Made by a program: the position numbers and the translations under genes. From the NCBI RefSeq assembly GCF_012689525.1, contig NZ_CP051514.1:372001-436000 (forward strand): a DNA stretch of 64,000 nt, in the 5' to 3' direction. The notes beneath the pieces are model-generated. The model searched no databases, had not been told where the DNA came from, and was given only the letters and a program-made list of their open reading frames with translations. This document shows positions 45,081 to 55,473 of the stretch, piece after piece. Position 1 is the first letter of the stretch, and every line of letters starts with the position of its first letter. Source of the stretch: Paraburkholderia aromaticivorans. Lineage in GTDB: Bacteria > Pseudomonadota > Gammaproteobacteria > Burkholderiales > Burkholderiaceae.

Positions 45081-47360
45081 ATGAATAAGAAAACTGAAAC
45101 TGAAAATCAAACGCCAGGGTATGGCTACGGCGGGGCTCCTGTTGATGCGGATGAAATCGACATTCGCTCGCTCTTGGACACGCTTCTTCAAAGCAAGCGC
45201 CTGATCGCGTCGTGTGCAACTACGTTTACGTTGATTGGCGCGTTGTATGTCGCTATTGCGCGCCCCGTCTACGACCTGAATATTGTGGTGCAGGTTGAAA
45301 GTAGTGCAGATGACGTGCTTGGTGGGGCTGGGGGGCTCATCGGCGGGTTGAGTTCGCTGTTCGACGTAAAGTCTACAGACGATGGCGAAATGGAAATTCT
45401 CCATTCCCGTCTGGTGGTGCAACCGGTCGTACAGAGTCGGCATTTATACATTGATGCGTTGCCGCGCTATTTCCCACTAGTGGGCCGTGCAATTGCGCGG
45501 CATAACAAGAAACTGTCTGTGCCGGGTTTGTTCGGTATGGGAGGCTTCGCGTGGGGTGCGGAATCCATCGAGGTTTCCATATTCGATACGCCGCGCGCAT
45601 TTTGGGCCGACAAGTTCACTATCACGGCGCTGGACAGTGGGCGTTATATTTTGTCTGGCGATGACTTGGATGGCGAAGTTCAAGGGACAGTGGGCCAGAA
45701 ATTGACGGTTGATACCGTTGAAGGTCCCGTTACGTTGTTCGTGTCGTCGCTCATGGGGCGTCCGGGTACGCGATATACGCTTAAGCGTTTTTCCGAGCAG
45801 GAAACCCTTAAGGAGCTTCAAGAAAATCTGGTCATCACCGAAGGGGGTAAGGCCCAATCGGGTATTCTCGACGTTGACCTGAATAGCCCCGATCCCGATA
45901 TTGCTGCTGTAGTTCTTAATGAAATCGCAGACAATTACGTTCGTCAGAATGCCAACCGTAAGGCAGAAACGGCAGAAAAGTCGCTAGGGTTTTTGAACGC
46001 GCAACTGCCTCAGGTCGAGGCCCAGTTGAATGCGTTCGAAGACAAGCTGAATGTCTATCAAAACAAGCACGATGTCGTTGACCTGACGGAACAGGCAAAA
46101 TCGATTCTCGGTCAGTCTGTCAGCGCGCAAGCATCTTTATATGACTTGGAGCAAAAGCGGCAGGCATTGTCTACCGTCATAATGCCCGCGCATCCTCAAT
46201 TGCTGTCGCTCGACCGGGAAATCGCAGCCGCGAAGGCGAATATGAGCCAGTTTGAGGCTCAGATTTCGAAGCTGCCTGACGCGCAGCAGAATGTTGTTCG
46301 CCTCAAGCGGGACGTAACGGTCCAGACACAAATTTACGTGGGCTTGTTGAATAGTATTCAGCAACTGCGTCTGGCGACAGCATCGAAGATTGGCAATGTG
46401 CGCATTATTGACCACGCACAGGTGCCGGACAAACCGGTCAAGCCGAAGGCAGCGATCCTATTGCCTATCTCGTTGCTTCTAGGGTTGGTGGTCGGGGCAG
46501 CGGCGTCGCTGGCGCGTGCCGCGCTGTATCGGAAGCTCACGGATCCGGCTGAAATTGAACGCGATACGAATATGGCTGTCTTGGCCACGATTCCCTGGTG
46601 CAAGGAAGTCGGAAAGACGCGCGGGTTGCTTTCTGTCACTAAACCGATGGATCCTGCTGTGGAGGCGCTGCGCAGCTTGGCCACGGCTCTCCAGTTTGAG
46701 TTGCAAGCGCAGTTCTCTCGTTCAGGCGTCGTTTCTACCCGAGGCACGATGTCTTCGCAAAAGAAAAACATCGTGCTCGTGACCGGACCGGCACCAGGTA
46801 TCGGGAAGTCATTCGTGGCATCGAACGTGGCTGCGCTCCTAGCTGGAAGTGGTAAGCGCGTGCTTCTTATTGACGGTGACGTTCGTCGTGGCTACTTGGC
46901 ACGTGAAATGGGTGTTTCGAGTGCGAAGGGGCTTAGTGACGTGCTCAAGGGCGACGTTACGATAGAGAGCGCAATCGTATGCGATAAGTCAACAGGCGTT
47001 TACCTATTGCCTTCGGGCGCGCATGTGGGGCAACCGATTGAACTATTCTCGCGCGGTGAATTGACGGCAAAACTGGTCGCAGTCAGCGAGAAGTATGACG
47101 TAGTGATTCTCGACGCGCCTCCGATTCTGCCAGTTACTGACGCCACCGTCTTCGCCAAGGATGCAGACATTGTGCTGATGGTTGCACGTGCCGACATGAC
47201 GACGAAGGGCGAAATTGTTGAGTCGGTGCGCCGTCTTGAGCGCGTTGGTGCGCCGGTTGCTGGTGTCGTATTCAACGCGCTGCGTCCGTCGATCCGCACT
47301 GTCCAATATGGCAACTATGGCGGCTACACGTATGAAAATGCGGCTAAGAACAAATCGTAA
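45081..47360 (+). CDS. wzc: Polysaccharide co-polymerase / tyrosine autokinase Wzc
   Basis: 759 residues. N-terminal Wzz domain (about 28-180) with a membrane segment near 40-60, long coiled-coil region (about 290-420), second membrane segment near 458-480 after the P-rich [10 protein letters not shown], then the BY-kinase domain: Walker [10 protein letters not shown] (about 570-578), Walker A' [11 protein letters not shown], Walker [15 protein letters not shown]. The C-terminal [18 protein letters not shown] is the Tyr cluster. It controls chain length and opens Wza by cycles of autophosphorylation reversed by the phosphatase upstream. GC content and codon use drop from here on compared with glmU. 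Confidence 0.94.
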   Translation: MNKKTETENQTPGYGYGGAPVDADEIDIRSLLDTLLQSKRLIASCATTFTLIGALYVAIARPVYDLNIVVQVESSADDVLGGAGGLIGGLSSLFDVKSTDDGEMEILHSRLVVQPVVQSRHLYIDALPRYFPLVGRAIARHNKKLSVPGLFGMGGFAWGAESIEVSIFDTPRAFWADKFTITALDSGRYILSGDDLDGEVQGTVGQKLTVDTVEGPVTLFVSSLMGRPGTRYTLKRFSEQETLKELQENLVITEGGKAQSGILDVDLNSPDPDIAAVVLNEIADNYVRQNANRKAETAEKSLGFLNAQLPQVEAQLNAFEDKLNVYQNKHDVVDLTEQAKSILGQSVSAQASLYDLEQKRQALSTVIMPAHPQLLSLDREIAAAKANMSQFEAQISKLPDAQQNVVRLKRDVTVQTQIYVGLLNSIQQLRLATASKIGNVRIIDHAQVPDKPVKPKAAILLPISLLLGLVVGAAASLARAALYRKLTDPAEIERDTNMAVLATIPWCKEVGKTRGLLSVTKPMDPAVEALRSLATALQFELQAQFSRSGVVSTRGTMSSQKKNIVLVTGPAPGIGKSFVASNVAALLAGSGKRVLLIDGDVRRGYLAREMGVSSAKGLSDVLKGDVTIESAIVCDKSTGVYLLPSGAHVGQPIELFSRGELTAKLVAVSEKYDVVILDAPPILPVTDATVFAKDADIVLMVARADMTTKGEIVESVRRLERVGAPVAGVVFNALRPSIRTVQYGNYGGYTYENAAKNKS

Positions 47361-47374
47361 TCCTAAGGTTCGTT

Positions 47375-48517
47375 ATGTCTTATATAAACATCCTAGTAGT
47401 CTTTGGTACGCGGCCTGAAGCCATCAAAATGGCTCCTATCGTCCGCGAACTGAAGAAGCGCACTGGCATTGTTTGTCGTGTCTGCGTTACCGCGCAACAT
47501 CGGGAAATGCTTGATCAGGTGCTTTCACTTTTCCAGATCGTACCGAACTACGACTTGGATTTGATGAAGCCGGGACAAACACTTGGGTCATTGACGGGGC
47601 GCGTTCTCGAATCGCTTGACCCGGTGCTTGAACAAGTGAAACCGGATCTTGTGATGGTTCACGGCGACACTACGACCACGATGGCTGCAACGTTGGCTGC
47701 GTATTACCGCCAAATTCCGGTTGCACACGTCGAAGCAGGTTTGCGCACGGGGAACATCTATTCCCCTTGGCCTGAAGAGGCCAATCGCAAAATTGCTGGT
47801 GCGCTGGCGACCATCCACTTTGCGCCGACCGAACAAGCGAAAGCGAATTTGCTTTTGGAAGGCATCGGATCGAATCACATTCTAATCACGGGTAATACCG
47901 TTATTGATGCGCTTTTGATGGTTAAGAGCCGTCTCGAAAGTGATCCGACGCTTGAGAGGGAAATGCAGTCGCGCTTTCCGTTCCTGATGGACGCACAGGA
48001 TCACCGCATGATCCTCGTGACGGGGCATCGCCGGGAAAACTTCGGCGTGGGCTTCGAGGGCATCTGCCAGGCGCTTGCGCAGATCGCGGCTAAATATCCG
48101 ACCAGTCGTGTTGTGTATCCGATGCATTTGAATCCAAATGTACGTGAGCCCGTTCAGCGTATTCTCGGAAATATCGACAACATTACGCTGATCGAACCGC
48201 AAGATTATCTCCCGTTCGTCTACCTAATGAATCGAGCGTGGTTGATTTTGACCGACTCGGGAGGTATTCAAGAGGAAGCTCCGTCGTTGGGTAAACCCGT
48301 TCTTGTGATGCGGGATACTACGGAAAGACCCGAGGCTGTTTCTGCGGGGACGGTACGCCTGGTAGGAACGGACACTCAACGCATAGTGTCTGCCGTGACT
48401 GAGTTGTGGGATTTCCCGCAAACCTATCGAGAAATGAGCAGAGCACATAATCCCTATGGGTCTGGGTTTTCGTCGCGAATAATCGCAGACGCACTTACGA
48501 AGGAAGTACGAGGATAA
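47375..48517 (+). CDS. wecB: UDP-N-acetylglucosamine 2-epimerase (non-hydrolysing)
   Basis: 380 residues, full length. [20 protein letters not shown] is the N-terminal signature; [39 protein letters not shown] and [18 protein letters not shown] hold the catalytic Asp/Glu/His residues and the UDP-binding GGIQEE loop. Converts UDP-GlcNAc to UDP-ManNAc in the cytosol. Fourteen bases after wzc and eight before wecC. With glmU/glmS 11 kb upstream it links central amino-sugar supply to this polymer. Confidence 0.94.
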   Translation: MSYINILVVFGTRPEAIKMAPIVRELKKRTGIVCRVCVTAQHREMLDQVLSLFQIVPNYDLDLMKPGQTLGSLTGRVLESLDPVLEQVKPDLVMVHGDTTTTMAATLAAYYRQIPVAHVEAGLRTGNIYSPWPEEANRKIAGALATIHFAPTEQAKANLLLEGIGSNHILITGNTVIDALLMVKSRLESDPTLEREMQSRFPFLMDAQDHRMILVTGHRRENFGVGFEGICQALAQIAAKYPTSRVVYPMHLNPNVREPVQRILGNIDNITLIEPQDYLPFVYLMNRAWLILTDSGGIQEEAPSLGKPVLVMRDTTERPEAVSAGTVRLVGTDTQRIVSAVTELWDFPQTYREMSRAHNPYGSGFSSRIIADALTKEVRG

Positions 48518-48524
48518 TAAGGAA

Positions 48525-49763
48525 ATGAAGAAGATTTCGATTATTGGCTTAGGGTATATTGGCTTGCCGACGGCCGCAGCGTTTGCAAGTCATGGGCTGA
48601 CGGTAGTTGGCGTTGATGTAAATCAGCACGCCGTTGATACGATTAACCGTGGCAAAATTCACATCGTGGAGCCCGGTTTGGAAACCCGAGTCAAAGAAGC
48701 CGTTCACGCGGGCAGGCTCCGTGCGACAACCACGCCTGAAGCTGCTGACGCCTTTCTGATCGCCGTTCCGACACCGTTCAAGGACGACCACGTTCCTGAT
48801 CTGAAGTATGTAGAAGCGGCGTCTTTGTCGATTGCATCTGTGCTCAAGCGTGGGGATCTGGTCGTTCTCGAATCGACGTCGCCGGTCGGTGCAACGGAGC
48901 AAATGGCTGCATGGCTCGCGCAGGCACGTCCCGATCTGACGTTTCCGCAACAAGCAGGCGACGACTCCGATGTTCGTATCGCCTACTGCCCCGAGCGTGT
49001 GCTGCCTGGTCACGTCATTCGGGAACTGATCGAAAATGATCGCGTGATCGGTGGTATGACCACTAATTGCAGCGAGCAAGCCGCCAAACTCTACAAGACG
49101 TTTGTCCGTGGTGAATGCGTAATCACGGATGCACGCACTGCGGAAATGTGCAAGCTCACAGAAAATTCGTTCCGCGACGTGAATATTGCGTTTGCCAACG
49201 AACTTTCGATAATCGCTGACAAATTGGACATCAACGTTTGGGAACTGATTGGCTTGGCTAATCGGCACCCCCGTGTGAACGTTCTTCAGCCAGGTCCCGG
49301 CGTGGGAGGCCACTGCATTGCAGTCGACCCGTGGTTTATCGTAGATTCTGCACCGGATGATGCTCGGCTGATCCGGGCCGCACGAGCAATCAATGATAGC
49401 AAGCCGGTTTGGGTGCTCGATAAGGTTGAAAAAGCAGCCAGGGGTATCAAGAACCCCGTTATTGCCTGTCTCGGCCTGGCATTTAAAGCCAACATTGACG
49501 ACCTGCGCGAAAGCCCTGCCGTGGAAATCACGCATGCACTTGGGGTGAAATATCCTATGCAGGTTATTGCTGTTGAGCCCAATATCAGTGAGCTTACGGA
49601 ACCCCTCCGTGACGTCGTGGATTTCAAGTCCGTCGAAAAAGCCCTCAAGGAAGCAAATATCGTCCTCCTGCTTGTGGGTCATCGCGAGTTCGTGGATTTG
49701 GATATGTCTCTTCTGGAAGGGAAGACGGTCATTGATACACGAGGCGTATTTTATAAGCCATGA
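48525..49763 (+). CDS. wecC: UDP-N-acetyl-D-mannosamine dehydrogenase
   Basis: 412 residues. NAD-binding ISIIGLGYIGLPTAAAFA at the N-terminus, YCPERVLPG, CKLTENSFRDVNIAFANEL, and PGVGGHCIAVDPWF with the catalytic Cys; C-terminal CLGLAFKANIDDLRESPA. Oxidises UDP-ManNAc to UDP-ManNAcA with two NAD. The motif pattern distinguishes it from UDP-glucose dehydrogenase (Ugd usually has FxGxGxGGxCxPKD). Follows wecB and overlaps the flippase start by four bases, so tightly coupled. Confidence 0.93.
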   Translation: MKKISIIGLGYIGLPTAAAFASHGLTVVGVDVNQHAVDTINRGKIHIVEPGLETRVKEAVHAGRLRATTTPEAADAFLIAVPTPFKDDHVPDLKYVEAASLSIASVLKRGDLVVLESTSPVGATEQMAAWLAQARPDLTFPQQAGDDSDVRIAYCPERVLPGHVIRELIENDRVIGGMTTNCSEQAAKLYKTFVRGECVITDARTAEMCKLTENSFRDVNIAFANELSIIADKLDINVWELIGLANRHPRVNVLQPGPGVGGHCIAVDPWFIVDSAPDDARLIRAARAINDSKPVWVLDKVEKAARGIKNPVIACLGLAFKANIDDLRESPAVEITHALGVKYPMQVIAVEPNISELTEPLRDVVDFKSVEKALKEANIVLLLVGHREFVDLDMSLLEGKTVIDTRGVFYKP

Positions 49764-51049
49764 GTTCGGTTCCCTCAAAAGTTAGACTGGGATACAACTT
49801 GCTCGTCATGGTGATGTGGCAGGTTGGAAACTATGTCGTGCCGATGCTTACGTTCCCATATCTGACGCATATGCTCGGCCCGACCCATTTTGGTCTGCTG
49901 GGTTATGCTACTTCAATAGCGGTATATGGGAGTTTGCTGACTGATTGGGGTTTCAACCTCAGCGGCCCTCGTGCACTTATTGAGTGCAGGGGCGATAAGC
50001 GAGAAATCAACGAATTGATTTGGTCAGTCATATTCGCGAAAGCATTGCTTTGTATCCTTTCGCTTTTGGGACTCTTCCTGGCTTATCAGCTTCACTGGAT
50101 CGACCCACGAGCGATGCCACTCATTTTGATCGCGTGGACCTCCGTCGCAGGAAACGTATTTACGCTCAGTTGGGTTTTGCAAGGACTCGAACGGTTTTCG
50201 CAATTTGCCGTCGTATCGCTCGCGGGTCGATTTTTGACGCTGCCTTTCGTGTTTCTATTTGTGAAATCGGCAGATGATGTTGGATACGCGATTGCAATCC
50301 AATCAGTAGCGCCCGTCCTGACCGGAGTATTCTCGATGCTCATGGTTAGAAAGATTGGCCTCTTGCGTCGTCCAGCGGGCGCGTGGCGGTTGATTGGCAA
50401 GCGTCTTTCACAAAGCGCGGACATGTTTCTGTCCACGGCGTCCGTCAGCCTTTTTGGCGTCGCAAACATCGTATTGTTAGGGGCTGCAAGCACACCGGAC
50501 CAGGTTGGCTTGTATGCTGCGGCGGACCGTATAAAGACTATGGGAAATATGGTTCCTACACAGATTAATACGGTTTTTTATCCACGTGTTTCTGCGCTTA
50601 TGCTAAGCAACACGCGCGCCGCAGCGAAGCTCACGCTGCGGGCAATAGGGTTGACTTTCGGCATTACGCTACTCGGGGTTGTAGTAGTTTATTGCGCCTC
50701 TACATATATTACGCAGTTGATTCTCGGGGACGCATTTATCGGGGCGGCTTCTCTGCTGATACTTCTCTGTACGGCTGCGCTCTTTAGCAACGTTGCATAT
50801 ACACTCGGGTTGCAGGTCCTTATACCATTTGGCTGCGGAAAGATTCGGTCGTTCACGATGCTTCTCGCGGGCGCTCTCAATGTCGGCATTACGTACCGAT
50901 TGATCCCCATGTGCGGAGCGGGCGGCGCGGCACTGTCATTTTTGATTGCCGAAGCCGCTATATTTTTCGTTTTCGTAGCCGTTATCTTGGGTTCCAAGCG
51001 TCTGCGTAGCCACTTTACACAGCTACTAAATGCACAACGTAATGCGTGA
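49760..51049 (+). CDS. wzx: Wzx-type polysaccharide flippase
   Basis: 429 residues with about twelve to fourteen hydrophobic segments. YNLLVMVMWQVGNYVVPMLT and FPYLTHMLGPTHFGLLGYA are typical of RfbX/MOP-family flippases. Moves undecaprenyl-pyrophosphate-linked repeat units across the inner membrane. It overlaps the stop of wecC by four bases and the start of the next glycosyltransferase by 20. Confidence 0.9.
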   Translation: MSSVPSKVRLGYNLLVMVMWQVGNYVVPMLTFPYLTHMLGPTHFGLLGYATSIAVYGSLLTDWGFNLSGPRALIECRGDKREINELIWSVIFAKALLCILSLLGLFLAYQLHWIDPRAMPLILIAWTSVAGNVFTLSWVLQGLERFSQFAVVSLAGRFLTLPFVFLFVKSADDVGYAIAIQSVAPVLTGVFSMLMVRKIGLLRRPAGAWRLIGKRLSQSADMFLSTASVSLFGVANIVLLGAASTPDQVGLYAAADRIKTMGNMVPTQINTVFYPRVSALMLSNTRAAAKLTLRAIGLTFGITLLGVVVVYCASTYITQLILGDAFIGAASLLILLCTAALFSNVAYTLGLQVLIPFGCGKIRSFTMLLAGALNVGITYRLIPMCGAGGAALSFLIAEAAIFFVFVAVILGSKRLRSHFTQLLNAQRNA

Positions 51050-52226
51050 CGGTTCAAAGCAAGATCAAATCAAGGTGCTAATCGCAGGACGTGACCTAAA
51101 TGGGACAGGTGGAGGACGGGTCATCGTAGAGACCGCAAAAGGTCTCTCCCGGCTGGGATGCGATGTCACCGTATTGGCGGATGCTTACGCAGCGGAATTG
51201 CGTGGAGAGGTAGAAGTTCGAACAACTCCATTCGGAAACGCGCTGTATCGGTGGAAGACGAAAAATAAGTTCACGCGGCTGCTAAGACACAACTTGCAAG
51301 TCTTCTGTTTTATGGGTTTTGGCACCCTTCAGGCCGCAAATTTCAGGAAACGAGGTTATGTCATTTTCAATCACAACATCGATATACTCACGGCGGATGC
51401 TCTCATTCTACACAATGTAGTACGCGTGCAGGCCGCGATGGATCAACGTTCAGCGTTTAGAAAAGTTCTACGCTACTTGAATCCTGTCATATCTGCGAAG
51501 ATTTTGCGCGAAAGGTGGATTCTGTCGCGAGGGAAAGTATCTACAATCGTGGCAGTCTCATGGCCCGCAATGCAGGACGCGAAGCCCATGATGCGGCGCG
51601 ACAGGGAGTTGGCTGTTATTCATAACGGCGTTGACGTAACGAAGTTCAAACCAAGTTTTGTTTCGCCGGAGGTAGATTCCTCGACACTGCCACTGTTATT
51701 CATTGCGCATCAATTTGAGGCTAAGGGGCTTCGCTATGTAATCGAGGCGCTGAGCAGCCTTCCGCAACGAATAGTGCTATGGGTTGGCGGCGGTAGAAGT
51801 AGTAATGTTGATGTCTACCGGGAGTATGCCAACTCTCTCGGCGTTGCAGATCGTGTGCAATTCTTCGGGACGGTTGACACCGTTGATTTGTACCAAAAAT
51901 GCTTTGCATTTGTCTTGCCGACAGATTATGAAACGTTCGGAATGGTCCTAATTGAGGCTATGGCTTGCGCCAAGCCTGTGTTGGCCCACCCCGTCGGTGG
52001 AATCGTTGATTTCTTGCGTGATGAAGAAAATGGGATGTTCATTAAGCAGGAAGCAGATGACATAGCCTCCAAAGTGATGCGCTTGGTGTCAGACGCAGAC
52101 TTGCGATCTAAGTTAAGTGCTGCGGCGCTCGCTACTGCGGAAGAACACGCATGGGACAAGGTGACTGGCAAGTATTTTCAAATACTTTCGGCACTGCATG
52201 AAGGTAACAAGGATGTCAGTAAGTGA
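51030..52226 (+). CDS. Glycosyltransferase family 4
   Basis: 398 residues. N-terminal GT-B domain with VLIAGRDLNGTGGGRVIVET; C-terminal domain with LLFIAHQFEAKGLRYVIEAL, VQFFGTVDTVDLYQKCFAFV and the E-x7-E motif ETFGMVLIEAMA. Donor and acceptor cannot be told. Alternative ATG four codons in. Overlaps wzx and the following polymerase gene, so part of the same unit. No membrane segment, so cytosolic face of the membrane. Confidence 0.88.
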   Translation: MHNVMRDGSKQDQIKVLIAGRDLNGTGGGRVIVETAKGLSRLGCDVTVLADAYAAELRGEVEVRTTPFGNALYRWKTKNKFTRLLRHNLQVFCFMGFGTLQAANFRKRGYVIFNHNIDILTADALILHNVVRVQAAMDQRSAFRKVLRYLNPVISAKILRERWILSRGKVSTIVAVSWPAMQDAKPMMRRDRELAVIHNGVDVTKFKPSFVSPEVDSSTLPLLFIAHQFEAKGLRYVIEALSSLPQRIVLWVGGGRSSNVDVYREYANSLGVADRVQFFGTVDTVDLYQKCFAFVLPTDYETFGMVLIEAMACAKPVLAHPVGGIVDFLRDEENGMFIKQEADDIASKVMRLVSDADLRSKLSAAALATAEEHAWDKVTGKYFQILSALHEGNKDVSK

Positions 52227-53506
52227 CTAACGCTAACCCGGCAATTCGTAGGTCCCAAACAGGGTCCTTCACATTGTTATATCTCGTGTTGGGACTTGGT
52301 ATAGCGATGTTTCCGATATCGGATTTTCTTTACACGTATGCCGTGCGGGGGCTGTCCGAAGGTCAAGTGGGCGGTCGCTACTGGATTTACGGGCGCATTG
52401 CGATGACGGTCGTGCTATCGACCGTGCTTGTCACAAGCGGAAGACTGAGGTTCGCAGACTTTAGGGTTTTTTCTCTGGTAATAATCGCGATATTGGCATC
52501 GGGTATTTCCTTTGCGCGAGAGGGTATGACAGGAGGCGACTTCGTTCAAGAGGTCATCGTTATTCTTGCCGAAATTTTCGCAGTATTTGTCTATGCGTCG
52601 GCCTTTCGACGGTTGACTAATCAGCAGCTAAGGTCAATAGAGAAACTACTGGCCTTCACCCTCATGATTTATGCAGGATGCATCATCATGGGTTCGGTTC
52701 TTTCTGTTGATATGTTTCGCGCTTATCATACAGATGCTAACCATGCACGCGCCGGATACAAAGGTATCTTCTATGCGCAGAATGAGGCGTCTGGCGTTCT
52801 GTTGTCCGGTGTTGCCTTCGCCTTCTTGGGCGCGCTGCGAGGTGAATGGTCTCAGCGTCGAAAAGTATTTTTGATAACGTTATTTTTGGCCTCGTTCATG
52901 CTGGGCACCAAGGCTGCGCCGCTCGCATGTATTGGGGTTCTGGGAGCGTACTACTATTCGCGCTACGGAACGGTGAAAGCTTCGTTCCTCATCACGATTA
53001 CGGTTTCACTGATCGCCTGTATTGCATTGGCGTGTTACTTGTTCGTGCCTGCGGTTCATGAGGCGGTAGATTTAAGTATTCAATACTTCACTTACCATAG
53101 CAATTTCGTGTCTTCTGATAGCCAAGTGCAAAGCACGTTGCTGTCTGGACGAAATCAAAAATTTTCTGATATCTGGAAAAACGTAGCCCGGGATGGATTC
53201 CTGCCGTTCTTTGTTGGCGGATACCCCATCGTCAACTACCTCACGGAAATGGATGAGATTGATATCGCCTTGATCCTGGGAATTCCGGTGTTCGCTCTGT
53301 ATTTCATCGAGCTATACAAGCTGTTTATTCACAAGCAACGACATTCGGCTGGTAGATTCGGAAAGTATTTCTTCGTTCTTTTTGTGTGCATTGCCTGTAC
53401 TGCTGGGCACATGATGAAATCGGCAATTATCGCTCCGTATCTGGCGATGATTTCGGAAATTATCCGGCGCTCTATCTTGGTGGTGTCTAATACGGATAAA
53501 TCGTAG
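52223..53506 (+). CDS. wzy: Wzy-type O-antigen/EPS polymerase
   Basis: 427 residues starting at a GTG that overlaps the previous stop. Ten to twelve membrane helices with one large hydrophilic loop (about 275-345, NFVSSDSQVQSTLLSGRNQK), the layout of Wzy polymerases. SGRNQKFSDIWKN and a Gly-Arg near it resemble the O-antigen ligase/polymerase loop. Primary sequence is poorly conserved in this family, so the call rests on topology and context (no other polymerase in the cluster). Joins flipped repeats in the periplasm. Confidence 0.75.
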   Translation: MTNANPAIRRSQTGSFTLLYLVLGLGIAMFPISDFLYTYAVRGLSEGQVGGRYWIYGRIAMTVVLSTVLVTSGRLRFADFRVFSLVIIAILASGISFAREGMTGGDFVQEVIVILAEIFAVFVYASAFRRLTNQQLRSIEKLLAFTLMIYAGCIIMGSVLSVDMFRAYHTDANHARAGYKGIFYAQNEASGVLLSGVAFAFLGALRGEWSQRRKVFLITLFLASFMLGTKAAPLACIGVLGAYYYSRYGTVKASFLITITVSLIACIALACYLFVPAVHEAVDLSIQYFTYHSNFVSSDSQVQSTLLSGRNQKFSDIWKNVARDGFLPFFVGGYPIVNYLTEMDEIDIALILGIPVFALYFIELYKLFIHKQRHSAGRFGKYFFVLFVCIACTAGHMMKSAIIAPYLAMISEIIRRSILVVSNTDKS

Positions 53507-53558
53507 ACGGCTTTTTGGTGAAGGCCTGTTGAAATGAAAAGGGGGCGGGGAGCTATAA

Positions 53559-54614
53559 ATGAGTGATCATAATGTAGTGCTATCGACGGAGCCCGAGGGC
53601 GGAAAAGGTGGGATTGCAACAGTAGTACCAATCCACATGGAGGCGCTCAACCTCATTGGCAGCACGCAGTTAATCCCAACGCACAGGGGAGGGGGTGCCA
53701 TTGGAAAAATTTTGCCATGGGTCGCCTCGTTTTTCAAGATAATCGCCGTTTTGTTTGTCAGAAGAAAAGACAGGATCACCTTCCATATTCATCCTGGATC
53801 TGGCTTCTGTATCATTCGAATGCTGCTCCTTGCACTGTATCTACGATTCGTTCTCGTGCAGAGGACCGTGGTTTATGTGCATACGCCGTACCTGGAACAG
53901 TATCTTCAGAATACGACTTGGCGGTTTCTTCTTCTGACGTTGATCCGCTGCGGTCATCGCTCCGTCGCACTGACGGAGTTCGCTAAGGAACTCATAGAGC
54001 GCGAATCCTCTGTGAAAAACTTGGAGGTGGTTCCCAACCCCTACAGAATTCCGAAGCAGCCGCCTCGAAAAAAAATTCGGGATGAAGGACGCGTCACCAT
54101 TCTGTCACTGGGGCGTCTAGTTGATGGTAAGGGTTTTGCGGAAACCGTAAAAGCTATGAAATATCTGCCTCCTAACTACAGGTTGGTAATCGGAGGGGAG
54201 GGTCCTTTGGGGGTTTCTCTCGGAAAACTGATCGCCGATGAGGGGTTATCTGAACGCGTGGACATGGAAGGATGGGTTTCGGGCGACGCAAAGGAAGAAC
54301 TCTTACGGAACTCCCATGTGTTCTGTCTTCCGAGCCAGATTGATTCGTTTGGTATGAGCTTCGTAGAGGCACAAGTGTACGAACTTCCTATCGTGGCCTT
54401 TGCACACCCTCCCGTCATGGAAGTGGTGCACCAACCGGGAGGGGTGTTTGTTCGCTCAAGTGATCCGCAGGAAATTGCGCACGCGATACTCCGAGCCAAT
54501 GAACTTAATTATCAGTCACGACCTGATGCAGGAAGAAAATGGGTCGATTCTACCTTCGGGGTGGAAATCATCGCAAAGAAGATCGGGCGGCTGATCGAGC
54601 ACTGCCATAGCTAG
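53559..54614 (+). CDS. Glycosyltransferase family 4
   Basis: 351 residues. VVLSTEPEGGKGGIATVVPI has the N-terminal Gly-rich loop; TILSLGRLVDGKGFAETVKA, RLVIGGEGPL, VDMEGWVSG and DSFGMSFVEAQVYELPIV (an E-x7-E-like motif with Asp in the first place) form the nucleotide-sugar domain. A hydrophobic patch at about 55-90 suggests membrane association. Second of two GT4 enzymes in the operon. Preceded by AAGGGGGCGGGG-type purine-rich sequence. Specificity unknown. Confidence 0.87.
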   Translation: MSDHNVVLSTEPEGGKGGIATVVPIHMEALNLIGSTQLIPTHRGGGAIGKILPWVASFFKIIAVLFVRRKDRITFHIHPGSGFCIIRMLLLALYLRFVLVQRTVVYVHTPYLEQYLQNTTWRFLLLTLIRCGHRSVALTEFAKELIERESSVKNLEVVPNPYRIPKQPPRKKIRDEGRVTILSLGRLVDGKGFAETVKAMKYLPPNYRLVIGGEGPLGVSLGKLIADEGLSERVDMEGWVSGDAKEELLRNSHVFCLPSQIDSFGMSFVEAQVYELPIVAFAHPPVMEVVHQPGGVFVRSSDPQEIAHAILRANELNYQSRPDAGRKWVDSTFGVEIIAKKIGRLIEHCHS

Positions 54615-54708
54615 AATCGTGCTCCATATTGCGTAAAGGCGTTCCCGGAAACGGTAGCGCCATAGATTGCAGCAACGAATAATGCAGCATGACAAAGGAT
54701 ATAAACTC

Positions 54709-55458
54709 ATGAAGACTGGTATTCGCCTGGCGGCTCTAGTAGTGCTTGCGTTCAGCACGAATTCGGCCTTTTCCAGTGACGTACTATTTTATACGGACTG
54801 GAGTAATGGTATTGACAAGCACATTCAATGCCAAGCGCCGAACACGGAATCCATAAAAATAGCGCGTCCTGCTGACGTAGATCTGCCTCCAATGATGCAG
54901 GCCACAATCGATAAATCCGATAACTATTCCAAGGTTGCTAATGGAACGCCTCGGGCTGAGATTTCCTTCAATGGATTCGTGTACTTCGAGCAAAAGAAAG
55001 AGTACGTCATCGATTGGAGCATATACATTCCTAAAGATTACGAATTCGACTCCAAGCAGCAGGAACTGATCGCGCAAATCCATCAGGGACCGAATGCAGG
55101 TTATCCCCCATTTGGTCTTTTCTTTTCTGGCGATGGCCAATACGAGGTTCATAGCCGAACGCTCTATCGTCCTGACTTTATAACTGAGTTTTTTGGTTCG
55201 GCTAGCAGTGACAGGGGGAGCCTCGTGCATTGGCAGTTGCGCTACTTACCAGATGGTACCGGGGAATACGCCATCACGGAGTTGCGAAAAAATGGAAAGG
55301 TCGTTTTCGAGACGAATGGCCTGCCCAATGCGTATCAAAAGGATGATAAAGCTTACCTGAAACTTGGTCTTTACAAGGCTCAGTGGCTTACGGACCCTTC
55401 CACTGTTGAAAAGCGCACGTTGTTCTACGGTCCCGTTTCTATTCGAGTAATTAACTGA
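54709..55458 (+). CDS. Secreted polysaccharide lyase-like protein
   Basis: 249 residues from the ATG at 54709 (AAGGAT eight bases upstream). Signal peptide MKTGIRLAALVVLAFSTNSA then FSS. GTPRAEISFNGFVYFEQKKE, WSIYIPKDYEFD, ELIAQIHQGPN, HWQLRYLPDGTGEYAITELR and AYLKLGLYKAQW follow the beta-jelly-roll pattern of the heparin-lyase-I-like/Polysacc_lyase (PF14099-type) family. The basic and His positions (R in RAEI, QIHQG, K in YLKLGLY) fit a polyuronide lyase. Located in the EPS operon, it probably trims or releases the ManNAcA-containing polymer in the periplasm. Substrate is inferred only. Confidence 0.75.
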   Translation: MKTGIRLAALVVLAFSTNSAFSSDVLFYTDWSNGIDKHIQCQAPNTESIKIARPADVDLPPMMQATIDKSDNYSKVANGTPRAEISFNGFVYFEQKKEYVIDWSIYIPKDYEFDSKQQELIAQIHQGPNAGYPPFGLFFSGDGQYEVHSRTLYRPDFITEFFGSASSDRGSLVHWQLRYLPDGTGEYAITELRKNGKVVFETNGLPNAYQKDDKAYLKLGLYKAQWLTDPSTVEKRTLFYGPVSIRVIN

Positions 55459-55473
55459 TAATTTAAAGTAAAT

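Noticed and set aside
48549..49778. 409-codon minus-strand frame opposite wecC
   Set aside because: Exact antisense of a full-length conserved dehydrogenase, with no recognisable domain.
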